Assembly (NCBI RefSeq): GCF_000327385.1
Contig: NW_008707279.1
Span: 459,806-523,805, forward strand
Direction: 5' to 3'
Source of the DNA: Lottia gigantea
Taxonomy: Eukaryota; Mollusca; Gastropoda; Lottiidae
Length of the DNA: 64,000 nucleotides
The first letter of the stretch is position 1. The number at the start of each line of letters is the position of its first letter. Made by a program: the position numbers and the translations under genes. Positions 26,766-39,792 of this stretch are shown here, in pieces. Under the pieces are notes generated by a model that saw nothing but the letters and a program-made list of their open reading frames with translations, did no database searches and had not been told where the DNA came from.

Positions 26766-27244
26766 CATTAATCCAAGGAAAGAGGTGAAAGAAAGAAAAA
26801 GGTTGAAAACCTCTGCATTTAACAATGAAACTGTGTGAACAGTTGGTCAAGACATGTGTACCATTATATCAAGATGGTAGTAGACTATAATTAAAGTGAC
26901 ACAGTGAGCATTCATTACACTCTTTTATTAGATTAAATACTTTGCTTTCACACAATATTTTCTAAGACTTGCCCCTTTAATTAACATCATTAGACACAAA
27001 ACTAAACATTTTCAGCTGAAATTTGAGATCATTCGCATTTGTTAATGACCATTAGTTTAGTTTAATCATTACATTTGTGTATAGCTAGATCAGATAATTA
27101 ATATCTTTGCCCAATGGACAAATGGTCACTGACACTTTTAGAGATGTTTTTTGTTTTAAATTGGAAACCAAACATAATTTATTTCACATGTTTTAAGGCC
27201 TACTTCTGGAATTTCAAATTTATTTCATTTTATTTTTAATACAA

Positions 27245-27500
27245 TCCCTTTTTAATTTCATATACTCTTCACTTTATTTCATATACATTTCCCTTTATTT
27301 CATATACATTTCCCTTTATTTCATATACATTTCCCTTTATTTCATATACATTTCACTTTATTTCATATACATTTCCCTTTATTTCATATACATTTCCCTT
27401 TATTTCATATACATTTCCCTTTATTTCATATACATTTCCCTTTATTTCATATACATTTCCCTTTATTTCATATACATTTCACTTTATTTCACAATTTCAT
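27245..27500. repeat. Minisatellite, 21-bp unit
   Basis: About 11-12 nearly identical units of 'tttccctttatttcatatac' plus one base. The array is pyrimidine-rich on the + strand. Very low divergence suggests recent expansion. Confidence 0.92.
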
Positions 27501-28172
27501 ACAGACTTCAATTCATTTCAATTTCTTCTTTTGCATAATTGATAAATAAGTTTAGATCCAAATACAAGCATATAAGTTTAGCAGAATGTAAAGGGGGTTT
27601 TGGTGGATCTCAAATAAATACTTGAAAAAAAAATGTCTCTTGTTAATTCTGTTTAAAAAACGTGGCATTTGCCTCCATCACGCCATTTGCTTTTAATCTA
27701 AAAGTTCCCCTCTCCCTTCACCCCTAAGGCTACCAAACCCAGTTCTATTTCATGAGGGACTGTTTTCAATCATTTGAAATTTAAAGGCTATACAACACTG
27801 AGTTTACATGTTACATGTTTTATTATCTCTTAATGTATATAATTATCAGTTAATTCATGTTTTATGTCTGAGATCAGTAGGTCTGGTATATATATCATTG
27901 AGATGTATCCCAAACCTGTACTGTAAAGATAGTTTATTCCGAACTTGTAACAGAGTGCAAACACTAGAACAAGTACGGTACTACTTGTCAAACTTCAGGG
28001 ACAAAGACTGGAATAGATCAGTTATCTGAAAATTGCAAACTTGAAACTCTTAGTTACAACATGTTTCAGGTTCTGTATTAGCATTTTCAATTTATGAATT
28101 AATTAAAGGGCTTGTGTTAATGTATAAATATGAGTGTTTCCTAAACTCCTAATACCTAAACCATATAATATA

Positions 28173-28387
28173 TTAAAAGAATACTACCTCTTAGAATTTA
28201 CATAAAACTCAAAGTCTCAAGCCTGTTTCAAAATTACTTAGTTTAATGAATTATTATATAGTTATATAGATATATTAGATTATAGAGGGATTCTGTTGTA
28301 TAGTTATGACATCAGATAAGTCCACTGATGAACAAAAGTTAATTTTAACCAATTTTTTGGTCATCTTAAGAGGTAGTATACCTTTGA
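28173..28387 (+). mobile_element. MITE family A copy
   Basis: It starts with TTAA and a slightly changed inverted end (AGAATACTACCTCTTAGAAT) and ends with the complementary GAGGTAGTATACCTT followed by TTGA. It shares internal words with the copy near akirin, such as 'aagtccactgatgaacaaa' and 'ttttggtcat'. It is shorter than that copy (about 215 versus 344 bp), so the middle is deleted. Confidence 0.82.
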
Positions 28388-29024
28388 AGCCTCTCTTAAT
28401 GGATCCTTCTTCAAGTCATTGACAGCAAATCTCTTCCAAATTATCTCAAATATAAACTTAAATATGATAACTGTAATTTGGGGATGTATATAAGCATCTT
28501 ATCAGACACAATTGTCCAAAATGTCAAATTCAGCATTCTGGATACTCAATGCTTAATTTACCATTCTCTATCTCGTTATAGACCATTGTATTAATTCTCA
28601 AAGACCAAGTTGAATGATCAAAACGCTTTTCTTTCGTATAGATCTCTCGGAATCAATACTAAATTCCCCACTAACTGAATCAATGGTTAGCTGATAAAAG
28701 GAAATCATTCCTCAATCGGTATTAAATATCTTGTAACCTGTTTCTTCTTTTCTTTATTGGACAGGACTATTTTATCATCTATTTCTGCTCATAAGTCTGA
28801 AGAACAGGTAGTTTAAGTAAATGAAGCATAAATAAAGCCATTTTTTTTTCTATTGAATTTCAAATGGTTTAATTCTAAATATTAATTGGTATTGATATTG
28901 ATAATGAACCCCAAAATAGACATTCACTTGTGCTGTAATGAAAAGTGCTTTATCTATACAATGCTTAATATAAAATGAGTTTTACATTCTATTTTTCTGC
29001 TCCTGATAGGGATATAAGTCTTGT

Positions 29025-29460
29025 TCACTGTCTAATGGACTTGTTCATTGTTCATTAGTCTCGTTCATTGTGTAGTGGTATTGTTTCATGCCTCTTAAGG
29101 CCCTTAACAGACAAAGATGCGTTATCTAAATGCCCGTTCAGTGAGCAAAGCCATCAAAATATTGTTAAAAGATTTGGTAACTGAACATAAGGCTGCTGAT
29201 ATGCCAAAAGTACGTGTATTTTTCTATTTTTCTGTCACTGATAAGGATAATGACAACGCTATGAAGTGTGCAATTATGGAAGTTTGCTAGAATAATAGCA
29301 TTCGCTTAAGTAGCATGTAATTAATTCATAATATTTCAATAGTTTTGTTCATTGTTCAATGGTCTTGTTCACCTTTCAATGGTCTTTTTCATTTATCACT
29401 GGTCTTGTTCATTGATCTTGTTCATCATTCAATGATCTTGTTCATTGTTCAATGCCTCTC
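29025..29460. repeat. Clusters of 'ttgttcattgttcaatggtc' repeats
   Basis: Two clusters (about 29025-29090 and 29340-29455) are built of variants of 'cttgttcattgttcaatggt'. Between them lies sequence with 'atgaagtgtgcaattatgga', a weak match to the non-LTR core. After each cluster comes a related segment: 'aagatgcgttatctaaa'/'aagatacgttatccaga' and 'gctgatatgccaaaagtac'/'gttgatatgccaaaagtac'. The region is therefore an imperfect duplication of about 375-390 bp. Confidence 0.72.
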
Positions 29461-29865
29461 TATGAACAAATACCAGTGTTCAGCCCATGGCATCCAAAGA
29501 TACGTTATCCAGAGACTCAATCAGTCGGCCAAACCATCGGCTATAACATTTGGTAAGTGAACGTAAGACTGTTGATATGCCAAAAGTACATGTACAATTA
29601 TTCCAATTCAACCATAACCATTGGATTTAAACAAATGAAAGCTGTCTGATTTAAAAAGTAAAAATATGTTTTATTCCCTTCAGCTTCCATCTTATCAGAC
29701 AGACATTGTTATATTTTTTACACTTGACTTCCAGATTACGTTGGTAAAATTAGGTCTCTCTATACTAAAGATTTCAGACATTCATTATTAAAATCTTCAT
29801 ATAAAAAGGTTACCATGATATTATTTTCGTAATACAATTAACTGTTTATGTTCGCATCGAAGATC

Positions 29866-30595
29866 GCATAGTGTGAAACTCTGAGTAATATCGCTCTATG
29901 TATTGAGCACTATTTTAACAGTGGTATTTCTATATTACTCTACAATTGATGTATTGAGTACTATTATAACAGTGGTATTTCTATATAGCTCTACAGTTGT
30001 TCTATTGAGCTCTATTTTAATAGTGGTATTTCTATAACGCTCTACAATTGATGTATTGAGCACTATTTTAACAGTGGTATTTCTATATTGCTCTACAATT
30101 GATGTATTGAGTACTATTTTAACAGTGGTATTTCTATATCACTCTACAATTGATGTATTGAGCACTATTTTAACAGTGGTATTTCTATATTGCTCTACAA
30201 TTGATGTATTGAGTACTATTTTAACAGTGGTATTTCTATATTGCTCTACAATTGATGTATTGAGCACTATTTTAACAGTGGTATTTCTATATTGCTCTAC
30301 AATTGATGTATTGAGTACTATTTTAACAGTGGTATTTCTATATTGCTCTGCAATTGATGTATTGAGCACTATTTTAACAGTGGTATTTCTATATCGCTCT
30401 ACAATTGTTCTATTGAGCTCTATTTTAACAGTGGTATTTCTATATTGCTCTACAATTGTTCTATTGAGCTCTATTTTAACAGTGGTATTTCTATATTGCT
30501 CTACAATTGATGTATTGAGCACTATTTTAACAGTGGTATTTCTATATCGCTCTACAATTGTTCTATTGAGCTCTATTTTAACAGAGGTATTTGTA
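29866..30595. repeat. 51-bp minisatellite with a flanking module (array 1)
   Basis: About 13-14 units of 51 bp contain the near-palindrome CACTATTTTAACAGTG and 'tatttctatattgctctac'. The left border carries the module GCATAGTGTGAAACTCTGAG-TAA (29866-29888), also found beside array 2. Because 51 is a multiple of 3, both strands are open for long stretches (17-residue repeat S-T-I-L-T-V-V-F-L-Y). I read these as artefacts. The structure resembles non-autonomous elements with a minisatellite core known from bivalves, but this is inference. Confidence 0.88.
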
Positions 30596-30649
30596 GAAAA
30601 TCCTAGTATTTTAAAAGTACAAAGGTATACAACAATGCCAACTGATTTA

Positions 30650-30890
30650 AAATGAAAATGAGCTCAAACTAGGAATTTCATTTTGTATGTCTATAGATGT
30701 CTTTTCTATATTACCGCAGAGTCTCAAGAAATGATGAGTCATCTATTTAACATTTAAACACAGATAATTCTAGACACACTTCGATTTGAGAGCTCAAATA
30801 TCAATGGCGAGCTGTTACTGATTAGCTTAGCTAAAAATTTTGGTTTCTAAGACTAAGGTATGATTGGTCAAACAGATGGCTAAGTAGTTG
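30650..30890 (-). mobile_element. MITE family B core with alternative end, reverse orientation
   Basis: It is the reverse complement of the core ('ctcaaactaggaattt', 'agataattctagacacactt', 'ctgattagcttagct') and ends in 'tgattggtcaaacagatggc', matching the alternative end at 24.32 kb. It begins shortly after the 51-bp minisatellite ends at about 30595. Confidence 0.7.
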
Positions 30891-31398
30891 TTTCTGATAG
30901 TGACATCATAATCTGGTCAAATTATTGCGGGAACCATACATGTAAGACAAGCAGTAGGAATGGCGAAAACAGAAACTTAAGTGTCCTGAAGGCTGAAATA
31001 AGTCTTTTGAATCCCTTCAAGAGAATTATTTTAAATGAACATTCAGCCATTTATCAATGATCTGTAGCCACATTTATTTGTCTGGATTGGCCAAATAAAA
31101 ATGTGAAATGGTAAAAGTGATAAAAGAAACTAGACTTGTATTTATTGTAATAATCCATGTCTACATTTTACATCATCTATGTCTATTCAATAACATCATT
31201 TATTCCAATCTACTTCAATTCATCTAAATTTTCTGTTTTTCATTTATCCCAAATTTATTGATTACTGTACCTTTTGATTTAATATTATTTCTTTTTAAAG
31301 AGAATTTGAAATATTTGTTTTTCCAGCTGATTGATCTCAATCTAAGCCATGTGTATCACTTTTCACAATTCAAATCCAAAGTTTGGCTCACCTCTCAA

Positions 31399-31815
31399 TA
31401 AATGAGCTTATTTTCTTTATGTTTTATATCCATAAAGCTCAATTTTTTCAAATGTTAATAGTAAACTTCCATTAATATCTACCTAAGACATTAGGTCATA
31501 ATTACCATCATAAATGTTAATGAGAACTTGATGCCAAATGTATATTCTTATAAGTGCTATGTATGGTTAAAATTGAGCTCTATCAGCTTATTCTCTTATG
31601 TTTTATATCCATAAAGCTCAATTTTTTCAAATGTTAATAGTAAACTTCCATTAATATCTACCTAAGACATTAGGTCATAATTACCATTATAAATGTTAAT
31701 GAGAACTTGATGCCAAATGTATATTCTTATAAGTGCTATGTATGGTTAAAATTGAGCTCTATCAGCTTATTCTCTTATGTTTTATATCTATAAAGCTAAT
31801 TTATTCAAAAATTAA
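31399..31815. repeat. Tandem repeat, 179-bp unit, two full copies and a part
   Basis: 'gttttatatccataaagctc' starts at 31421, 31600 and (varied) 31779. The first two units are almost identical, including 'acctaagacattaggtcata' and 'tataagtgctatgtatggtt'. The third decays after about 40 bp. The unit length is near that of a nucleosome repeat. Confidence 0.92.
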
Positions 31816-34800
31816 TAGTAAAAATGTTCATAACATTAATGTTCATTAATGATGCACCGTTAAGTCTATCTAAGACTAAATGAACAAAGGACTCGCGTTC
31901 AAGCTTTCTTTACAAGAGTCAGATATTGTTTTAATTGATAATGAAATATTCGCACAATAAACCCTTCGTCAGCAAATGAAAAAATATATCAATTGTTAAT
32001 AAGCAAAATGTTTAAAGAATTCTGCTAGATGAACGAAGTCAAAAGATGTTGCACTGATTTAAACCATTCTAAATGCACCATGCACAATGATGACTTAACA
32101 GTTGTTTTACTCAATTCCCAACATTTGGTATATGTTCTGAAAGTTCCTGCTTTTGTTTTCAACATAACTCTTTGAACAGGTGAAGAGTAGTAACTATCCA
32201 AGTAATTCAGTCAGAAGTATCTAAGTGCAAGCCTCTATAAAATAATAAGCCTAATATTACACAAATATATTGGAAATTTGTTTTAAAAAAACACTATAAG
32301 ATGTATTGATCGGAAAGGTTATTAGATAATAACTTTACGTTGTTGTTGAAAGGGTACAATCTCGGTGCAAAGAGCTTCAATCGACAAGTGAAAAAATACT
32401 CTTGCATCAGGCTTTATAAAACTCAAGGACCTCCCATATTGTTCTTAAATATTTCATAATGACTGAAGATACTTGATATATTTTGTTCCAAAACATTCAG
32501 TGCACTTTTCAAATATGCACACATTTGGTGGTTCGCAGCAGACGTCAAAGATTTTCAAGCAAAAATGAAGAAAATGTTATTGTCCCATCTGTCTATTTTA
32601 TGAGGCATTTAGAATTCGAAAGAAAATGTCCCACCTACTGTATATCTATCAATTCCGCGCAGATTTGCGGTAGATATTTGAACAATAATGTCAACAGAAG
32701 TGAAAGACATTAATATCAGCTTTAAGTCATAAATAAAAAGTCTAATTGGAGGCTGTTATGACAAGCTATGGCGTAAGGAAAATAAACGTATTGCATGCTT
32801 GGCTAGATGGTAATGTTGATAGAAGGAGGGTATCACAGCAATCCGCCTGTTTGAGAGGCAGACGCCAAAAGAGGTTGGAATAGTTTACAGATGTAATTCA
32901 ACTTAAAGTGATTAAATGATATGTGATCTGGTAGCGTGTAAACAAATCTAATCGCCCAATTAGGGGAGGGTGTCCCTTGGTACTCCTCTCTGTGAAGTAA
33001 CAAGTCTTTAAGGAGGAAGTATTTCAAGGAAGAGGCTTGTTATTTCAGGTGTCGTCTGCTAGCTCTACACCTGCAAGCCATGTTGGATTGTTTGGAATGA
33101 AGGAAATATTTCTTCAGGTTGAAACTATCAGTCGCAAAATTTCTATTAACAATAAAACATACTATCTTATGGTTGAAAAGTAGTACCCTTAAATGAAAAG
33201 TGAACAAAAAAAATCAACTCTGAAAAATTCTGCAATGCCCTAAATATTATGATCTTTTACAAAATATTTAACAAAATAATTTATTTAATAAAAATTCTAA
33301 ATAGTTTTCAATTCCATTTTTGTCAGATATTCTCTTAAATCTTCATTTAGCGGACATTTTCTTTATGTATTTTCCTGTTTGTTCTTGATGGCCCTACATG
33401 TAATTTATTTTTGCAAAATGTTGCATATATATTCTATTTATGAAGAAGAGTTAAATTGTTGATTTCAAAAGTGTGCAAACCAGAATCGGCGCCAATGTTG
33501 AAGAAACCATGCATGACTTAAACCAATCAAGGCATATTTATGATACATGAACATGTTATCGCAAATTTGTTTCCCTCAAATCATCATAAAACTGAGTTTC
33601 ATTACCTCTATACAGCCATAGAGAATAGGTAATCACCAGCAAAAAACTCTAATGGTTATGTTTCAACAAAATAAAAAATGACAGACTGACGATGTCAATG
33701 GCTGAAAATTAACCATCAAACTCTAGTTATCTTTGGTAAATTATTCCCAAACTAATCCAAACAATAAACATTTTATAGCCTAAAAAACAAATATCCACTA
33801 GCCATTGTAAAGATAATAGAATAGAAATCAACGAATTTTTGCTAATAAAACTCTACCCAAATCCAGCAATTTCAGCAGTTTTTTTGCTGAGTAATCGAAA
33901 AATGCCACAATGCGGATATAGAGTATCACTCAAATAACTTTCAGCAATGAAATTAAGGAATGTGAAGCTTCGATTAACTTGTCAAGTTAGAGCAATAATT
34001 GAATAATTTTCCCTTTATTGTTTGCCTAATAATTGCCTGCTAATGTTGTAAATTAAAGTTTTAATCTTTTCCTTTGCTTATTTCACAAACTTTATAGCTG
34101 CTCACAAAAATTCTCCCAACTTCATTTCTTTTATCTTATTGTCTGTGTTATGGAGAAATATCGGAGAGTTTTATTGAGAGTTTTTTTTTTCAGCTCTTCA
34201 TTGGAAGATCAAGTGAATTGATTTTGCAAAATTTCTAACAATCCGAACTGTAAATGCAATTCTCTTGAGTAGAATTCTATAAGCATTTTCATTCAAAGTT
34301 GTTTTTCTCAACATTTTTCCCTTAAAATACAAAACTGAAATAAAGGACACTTATGTCATTTAGATGCTGAAGATTTATGCAAACTGTTTTTCAAATTTGC
34401 TTCCTGTTGCAATTATGAATCATAAGAAACCTATTTACCTAAACTACAGGGATATTTTTAAAAATCCATTTTATATCATTAACAACAAAGGGCAATTCAA
34501 CTTTAACATTTGAATGTTTTGCCAGAAACAAAAGTGATATGGAATTCTCTCCTTTATTTAGAAGAGCTGCAGATAAGTAGATGATATCGCTTACAAAGGC
34601 TCAATTATTCCTGTGAAAGGTCAAACTAGTCTAGTGTCTTTTGGCTGGCTAACTTTTCTTTTAAAATTCAATTATTTCTTCATTGTTTTTTAATATCCCC
34701 CAGGATATGATATCTAACCAGGGAGTAATTAAGAAAAGTATATAAGTAAAGACCACATACAGAAATATCCTTATCTTTTTGCCTCTTTTGACAAATCCGT

Positions 34801-36024
34801 CTGATCAAAGTGAAAGTGGCAGACATGTAATTACTGTGAAATTTTTTTTTAAGTTTTGGTTGTCATAAGTTTGAATTATCATTTAGAAGGAAATCAATTA
34901 ATTGTAGATAAAGAGCTATTTAAAGCAGACTTCTGGAACGCAAATGGTAGTTTGCTACAGATCAAAATTCCAATGAGGACTTGTTTCTAGTAATTAGACG
35001 TTGGACGCAGACACATTGATTCAATAACCGAAATACACTTTGATGTAGAACATAAATCATAGACATAAGTAGAAAAATATAGGTCTTGTGACATGCCACC
35101 ATTTGAGAGTTCCGAACCCACAGGCAAAATAATGCTTTTCTTATTACCATAGCAACATAAATCATAAACTCATTTGCATTTCTGCTATATTTTGTCACAT
35201 AATCAAGAAATATTGCTTGACAAAGACTTTGAACATGCAATTACATCAAATAGCAATTTATGCAAATACACGACGTCTGCAAAATATGGTAATGAGCATG
35301 TCAAGAACCAGTTATTCAAGTATCATTATTCATTCTATACTGACATGTATATTCCATTGATTACCCACAATTCATACTAATTACTTCCTTTTACAATTAA
35401 AAGTCACAATGACAGTATGCTCTGCAAGAATTTCACCAAAACCAGTTTCTTTTGGAATCGTATATCTAAGGCATTACCAAATTTATATATCTTTCAACAT
35501 GTCATTTCCTTTCAAAAATAAATCACATCAATTTTGCACTGTAAGCTTTTTTGCTTTGAATGGGAAAATATCACAGAATTACACGCTATATAAAACCTAA
35601 AGCTCATAAATAAATGTTCATTATCAATTTTTTTTTTTCAATTTAAAAACGGCATCTGTTTTGTGAATGGAAGTCTGCACTCCAGACCTCATTTTCAATT
35701 CATTCATGATAAGATTTAGAAATGCGTTGGTGAGAGATTTGATATGGCCATACCACCAAGCGTGTCCCATATTTTACATCATGTTCTTATCTAATGCAAT
35801 GAGCCAACATGTAATCCTGTCAATTGATAATGATCCTTGATAAGATTTGTAAATTATAAGATGTTTTATGATGCGACTGTGGTAAATAAAAGATAAAACC
35901 CTGACTGACAAGTGTTATCTAGATCTACCATCAGAGAAGAAAATAGAAGAATTTGTATGAGAATGTTTGTGATATGATCAGTGAGGTTGAAACAAGATTT
36001 CTTATAATAGTTTGTTGATGTAAT
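31816..36024. other. No gene seen
   Basis: Unique AT-rich DNA with short open frames on both strands and no recognisable protein. Four GCAGACG words (32538, 32858, 33053 and 35274, either strand) lie here. Confidence 0.55.
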
Positions 36025-36582
36025 GTCAATGTCAATACATGTGTATGACATAGTTAGATGTAATTGCATTGCCTTGTCTTTCTTATTCTTTGCAATAATG
36101 ACGATGCAAGATATTCTTTTTCTGATGTAGCCTGAATTAGGTTGTTGAATTTTAACTCTTTCGATTATGTTTTGGTTTCTTTGTATATTCATGGGCATTT
36201 TAATCCATTGCTAATCATACATGTACATTACACAGTTAGATGAAATTGCATTGCCTTGTCTTTCTTTATTATTTGCTATAATGACCATGCAAGACACTCT
36301 TTTTCTGATGTAGCCTGAACTAGGTTGTTGAATTTTAACTCTTTTGATTATGTTTTGGTTTCTTTGTATACTCATGGGCAGTTTAATCCATTGCTAATCA
36401 CACATGTATATGACACAGTTTGATGTAGTAACTTGCCTTGTCTTTCATATTCTTTGCAATAACTACAATGCAAGATACTCTTTTGCTGATGTAGCCTGAA
36501 TTAGGTTATGGAATTTATAGTCTTTCTATTATGGTTTGGATTCTTTGTAATAAGGCCATCAGCATTTTAATCCACCATAAAG
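36025..36582. repeat. Tandem repeat, 181-183-bp unit, three copies
   Basis: 'gatgtagcctgaa' starts at 36124, 36307 and 36488. Each unit also has 'attgcattgccttgtctttc', 'tgcaagata(c)tctttt' and 'gttttggtttctttgtata'. The third copy is more diverged. It lies just left of a family B MITE (36731). The minus-strand frame of 110 codons inside is incidental. Confidence 0.9.
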
Positions 36583-36730
36583 ACACATTTTAATCAGAAT
36601 TGGATTACCTTACCAATTCATTTTTTGTAATAATAAGGATCCAATGAATATGCTTTAGTTTATTTAGCCTAAATTTGTTTAAGTAATGTTCACTCTTCCT
36701 GTAATAGTATTTTTATTTTTTGCATACATT

Positions 36731-36956
36731 TTAAAGGGACAGGTGTGCCATTTTTTTTTATCAATCACAGATTGTTTCAGAAACAGGAATTTTTTTAGCT
36801 TAACCAATCAATAATAGTGTTTACAGCTCACCGTCAAAATATAAGTTTTATGAGAGGAATTATGGGATTTCCATACACTTCTAGTACTTCTGAAGACTAT
36901 TTACATATATTCAAGATTACAATCAACCCCCCAAAATACCGCATCTGTCCCTTTAA
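36731..36956 (+). mobile_element. MITE family B, internally deleted copy
   Basis: It has TTAA at both ends and clear inverted ends (AGGGACAGGTGTGCCATTTT at left; 'ccgcatctgtccct' at right). It keeps the core start ('cagaaacagg', 'ttcagctcacc'-like words) and the right part ('cttctgaagactatttacat'). About 120 bp of the middle is missing relative to the 5.7-kb copy. Confidence 0.82.
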
Positions 36957-37784
36957 TTAGAAAGAAAAAATTTCTGTATTATCTTAAAGCCTCAAATATG
37001 AGAAATAAATCGTGATAAAGTTATTGGGCATTATGCAACGCAGTTTAATATGCTTTTTGGCAGTTTTATTCATTGCTTTAAAAACATAAGATGTATTTTT
37101 CCATGAAGGCTTTAGAATCTATTCTAGTCAAGTAAATGAATGGTTTTAGACTTAACAATGTAATCATGATAGAAGATGAATAAAAGTGATGAATCTCTTG
37201 CTGTGGCTAGACTCAATATGAATTTGGCACTAAACTGGTAAACTTGTACCCAGATCTGCTTGACATATGTGCCATGAAATTGCCCAAAGAGGTCAGTCAA
37301 AGAGATGAAAGCCATTGATGTTGGAATAGACGAGCATAATTTGCAGTCATAAATTGATATCCGTGTAGAAATCTGATGTATGCAGACAATAGATAAGAAT
37401 AATATATACCCATCACAGTTACAATAAAACTTTTTATGGTGATGGCCGATAAGGGATAATAAAATTTTATGTGGTTTTGGCCATTGATGTATAGTCATTA
37501 TTCTATTGTTTGCGTTAAAGAGATTTTTTTCGAGCTATTGTATCAGTTATGAACCTGGTACTGTTATAATAGCATAGAGTCTAGATCTGGGCTGTATATT
37601 TTATATAGATCATGTCAGATGTACTTACAGACACGCTACCTGCTGTGAATCATTATGGGCATCCATTTGCATCAACTGATGTTGTTTTTCCAAAAGAATT
37701 CAATATACTTTAATTGATTACAATAACCCAATGCATTAATTATATACCAGTATAAAAATATCAAACAGAAACATAAACATGATG

Positions 37785-37850
37785 TTATTCAGAGTTTCAC
37801 GCTGTGTGATCTTAGACAACTAATCCGCTTCAGCCTATAGCCCCTGTCGT
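37785..37850 (+). repeat. Relative of the 51-bp array flanking module
   Basis: 'ttattcagagtttcacgctg' followed by 'tgatcttagacaactaatcc' and 'gcttcagcctat' matches the complement of the array module and continues like the copy at 9.29 kb. No minisatellite is attached. Confidence 0.5.
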
Positions 37851-38489
37851 GCATTTGTAATTTCACATGATGAATTTTTTATAGGCATCAAATATTCATC
37901 CGAATTTTAGAAAAAAATAAGGATTTTGTATAACACAATATGCTGCGAATCTTCTGCTCAAAATAAAAACCAGCAGACGGACAAATATTTGATAGTGATG
38001 CACAACAACCAATAATACAGTTAATATATGTAGAGAAAAAAAATGGCTTTAGACCAAAAATACTTTCACACCAGACTTCAATATTCTACAGACCATTTGG
38101 AAGAGGACAAATAAAGCAAATTGAATTATTGTCTTACATTTCCATATATATTATATCCTGACAAGACTTTTAAAAAAGATTTCCAATTTTCTCAAATATA
38201 CTGTGAAATAAATCATTGAGAAATATTTTATAGGAAAGATCTGTTAACTGCCAATTTTCTTGAAGAAAACCAGACAATGGTAACTGTCAAATGGAATTTT
38301 CTCTTCAAGCTCTGTAAACCAACTCTGATCATCTTAAAAACCAAATCTGACCAATTTGCATAATCCATTGTCAAGTATTTTTACATCAAATTTTCAAATA
38401 GATAGTTTGAGAGCCAGAAAATTTTGGACACTCTATGAGCATACAATATGCCTTGTGCAAGGTCTTAAAGTGCAATGGATTTTTATCCT

Positions 38490-38570
38490 ATTTCTGCTTC
38501 AGCATGGGCTAATGTACACACAACACCATGCAATGTACAATGAGGAAAATTTTGGTAAGGACGCAGATGC
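38490..38570 (-). mobile_element. Fragment of the non-LTR 3' family
   Basis: 'gggctaatgtacacacaaca', 'ccatgcaatgtacaatgagg' and 'aaaattttggtaaggac' follow the same order as in the 42.6-kb copy. The overlapping open frames on both strands are incidental. Confidence 0.5.
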
Positions 38571-39479
38571 ATCAACCGACTCATTTCTGTTTTCCAACTA
38601 TTTACGTAAGACTCTTTTAAACCAATTTTAAATGAAATGTAATTTGCATGTTCTTGAGCATGTATCCCCACTCATAAGGGACATTGTATCATAAAAACAC
38701 CGAAAAAATCAAAGCTTCCGATCCTCTCACATGGGAAGTTCCCAAGAAAAAAATCTTTATGAGACAGGTTTCGACAAATAGATTTAACCTCTGAAGTAGT
38801 CTTTTATTAGTTTTTAATATCTGACACAAAACACTCAATTCTCCATTACATCACGCAGAAGTGAACAGTCGTGGATGCAACATAAACAACTGGAAGGTTC
38901 TGGAAAAACAATATGTATTGATTCCAACGCCATTAAAAGCTGGGTGGTCGGCAAAATATTTAATCCATAAACAAAGGTTGTGAGAATTTGATTCATCAAT
39001 TATAGTCTGTGTACATATCAACATATGTTTTCTCCCAATATATGAACTAATGGAAATGATACATATCATGTAAACAAGCCATTGTCGGCCATTATTGTAG
39101 GCTCGCAGAAATCAAAATACAGAGCTAGATGAGGTTAATTGATAGGACGTGGTAACCACTGACATTAAACAATAGAAAGTATCAGTGAAATGAAAAGAAA
39201 TATTTACTTTGTAAAAAGGGAAATTGTATTTCGATGAGCCTATCTCGAGTAATGGACCTAATCAAAATACGAAATTGTTGGTTGAGAGAAAGCAACTGTA
39301 GAATACTAAAACTACTTAAAGGACATTGTTTAGCCTAAAATGTCAGAAAAATTCTTTGCTGTTCTTTTACTTTGTTGGAATAACATTGATAGGCGCAAAT
39401 TCTAAGAAAAGCAAGAATAAAAATCTGTACACGCAAGACAACACCATTAATCAAAATCTGGTCCAAAGTATGGCAAAAT

Positions 39480-39792
39480 CAGGAGAAAAAGTTAGGATAG
39501 GGCAAGTAACAAAAGAGGCAAGTAAGGAAAGAACAAGTATGGAAAGGGCAAAAAAAGAAAGGTCAAGTCAGGAAAGAGGAAGTAAGGAAAGATCAAGAAA
39601 GTACAGAGCAAAAAAAGAAAGGTCAAGTTAGGAAAGAACAAGTAAGGAAAGGGCAAGTAATGAAAGGGCAAGTAAGGAAAGAGCAAATAAGGATACTAGG
39701 ATAAATAAGGAAAGGACAAGTAAGGATAAATCAAGTAAGGAAAGGTCAAAGCATGTAAGGAAAGAGCAAGTAAAGGGAAAGGGCAAATAAAA
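39480..39792. repeat. Polypurine minisatellite, 15-bp unit
   Basis: Variants of 'aggaaagagcaagta' are repeated about 20 times; the + strand is almost pure purine apart from single C and T positions. The 15-bp period keeps frames open on both strands (a K/E/R/S-rich peptide on +, an L/F/P-rich one on -). These frames look coding but are composition artefacts. Confidence 0.88.

Larger units (their letters stand above)
36957..39479. other. No supported gene
   Basis: It contains the module relative at 37.79 kb and a non-LTR fragment at 38.5 kb. The minus-strand 124-codon frame at 37124-37498 shows no domain or splice context that I can defend. Confidence 0.5.

Noticed and set aside
30056-30655. 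A 199-codon + strand frame and a 127-codon - strand frame encoding a 17-residue repeat
   Set aside because: Both strands are open because the DNA repeat is 51 bp long with no stops. Array 2 gives the same effect, and there is no gene context.
39326-39631. A K/E/R/S-rich 101-codon frame that begins with a hydrophobic stretch, like a secreted repeat protein
   Set aside because: The repetitive part is the polypurine minisatellite and is equally open on the other strand. The leader alone is not convincing.
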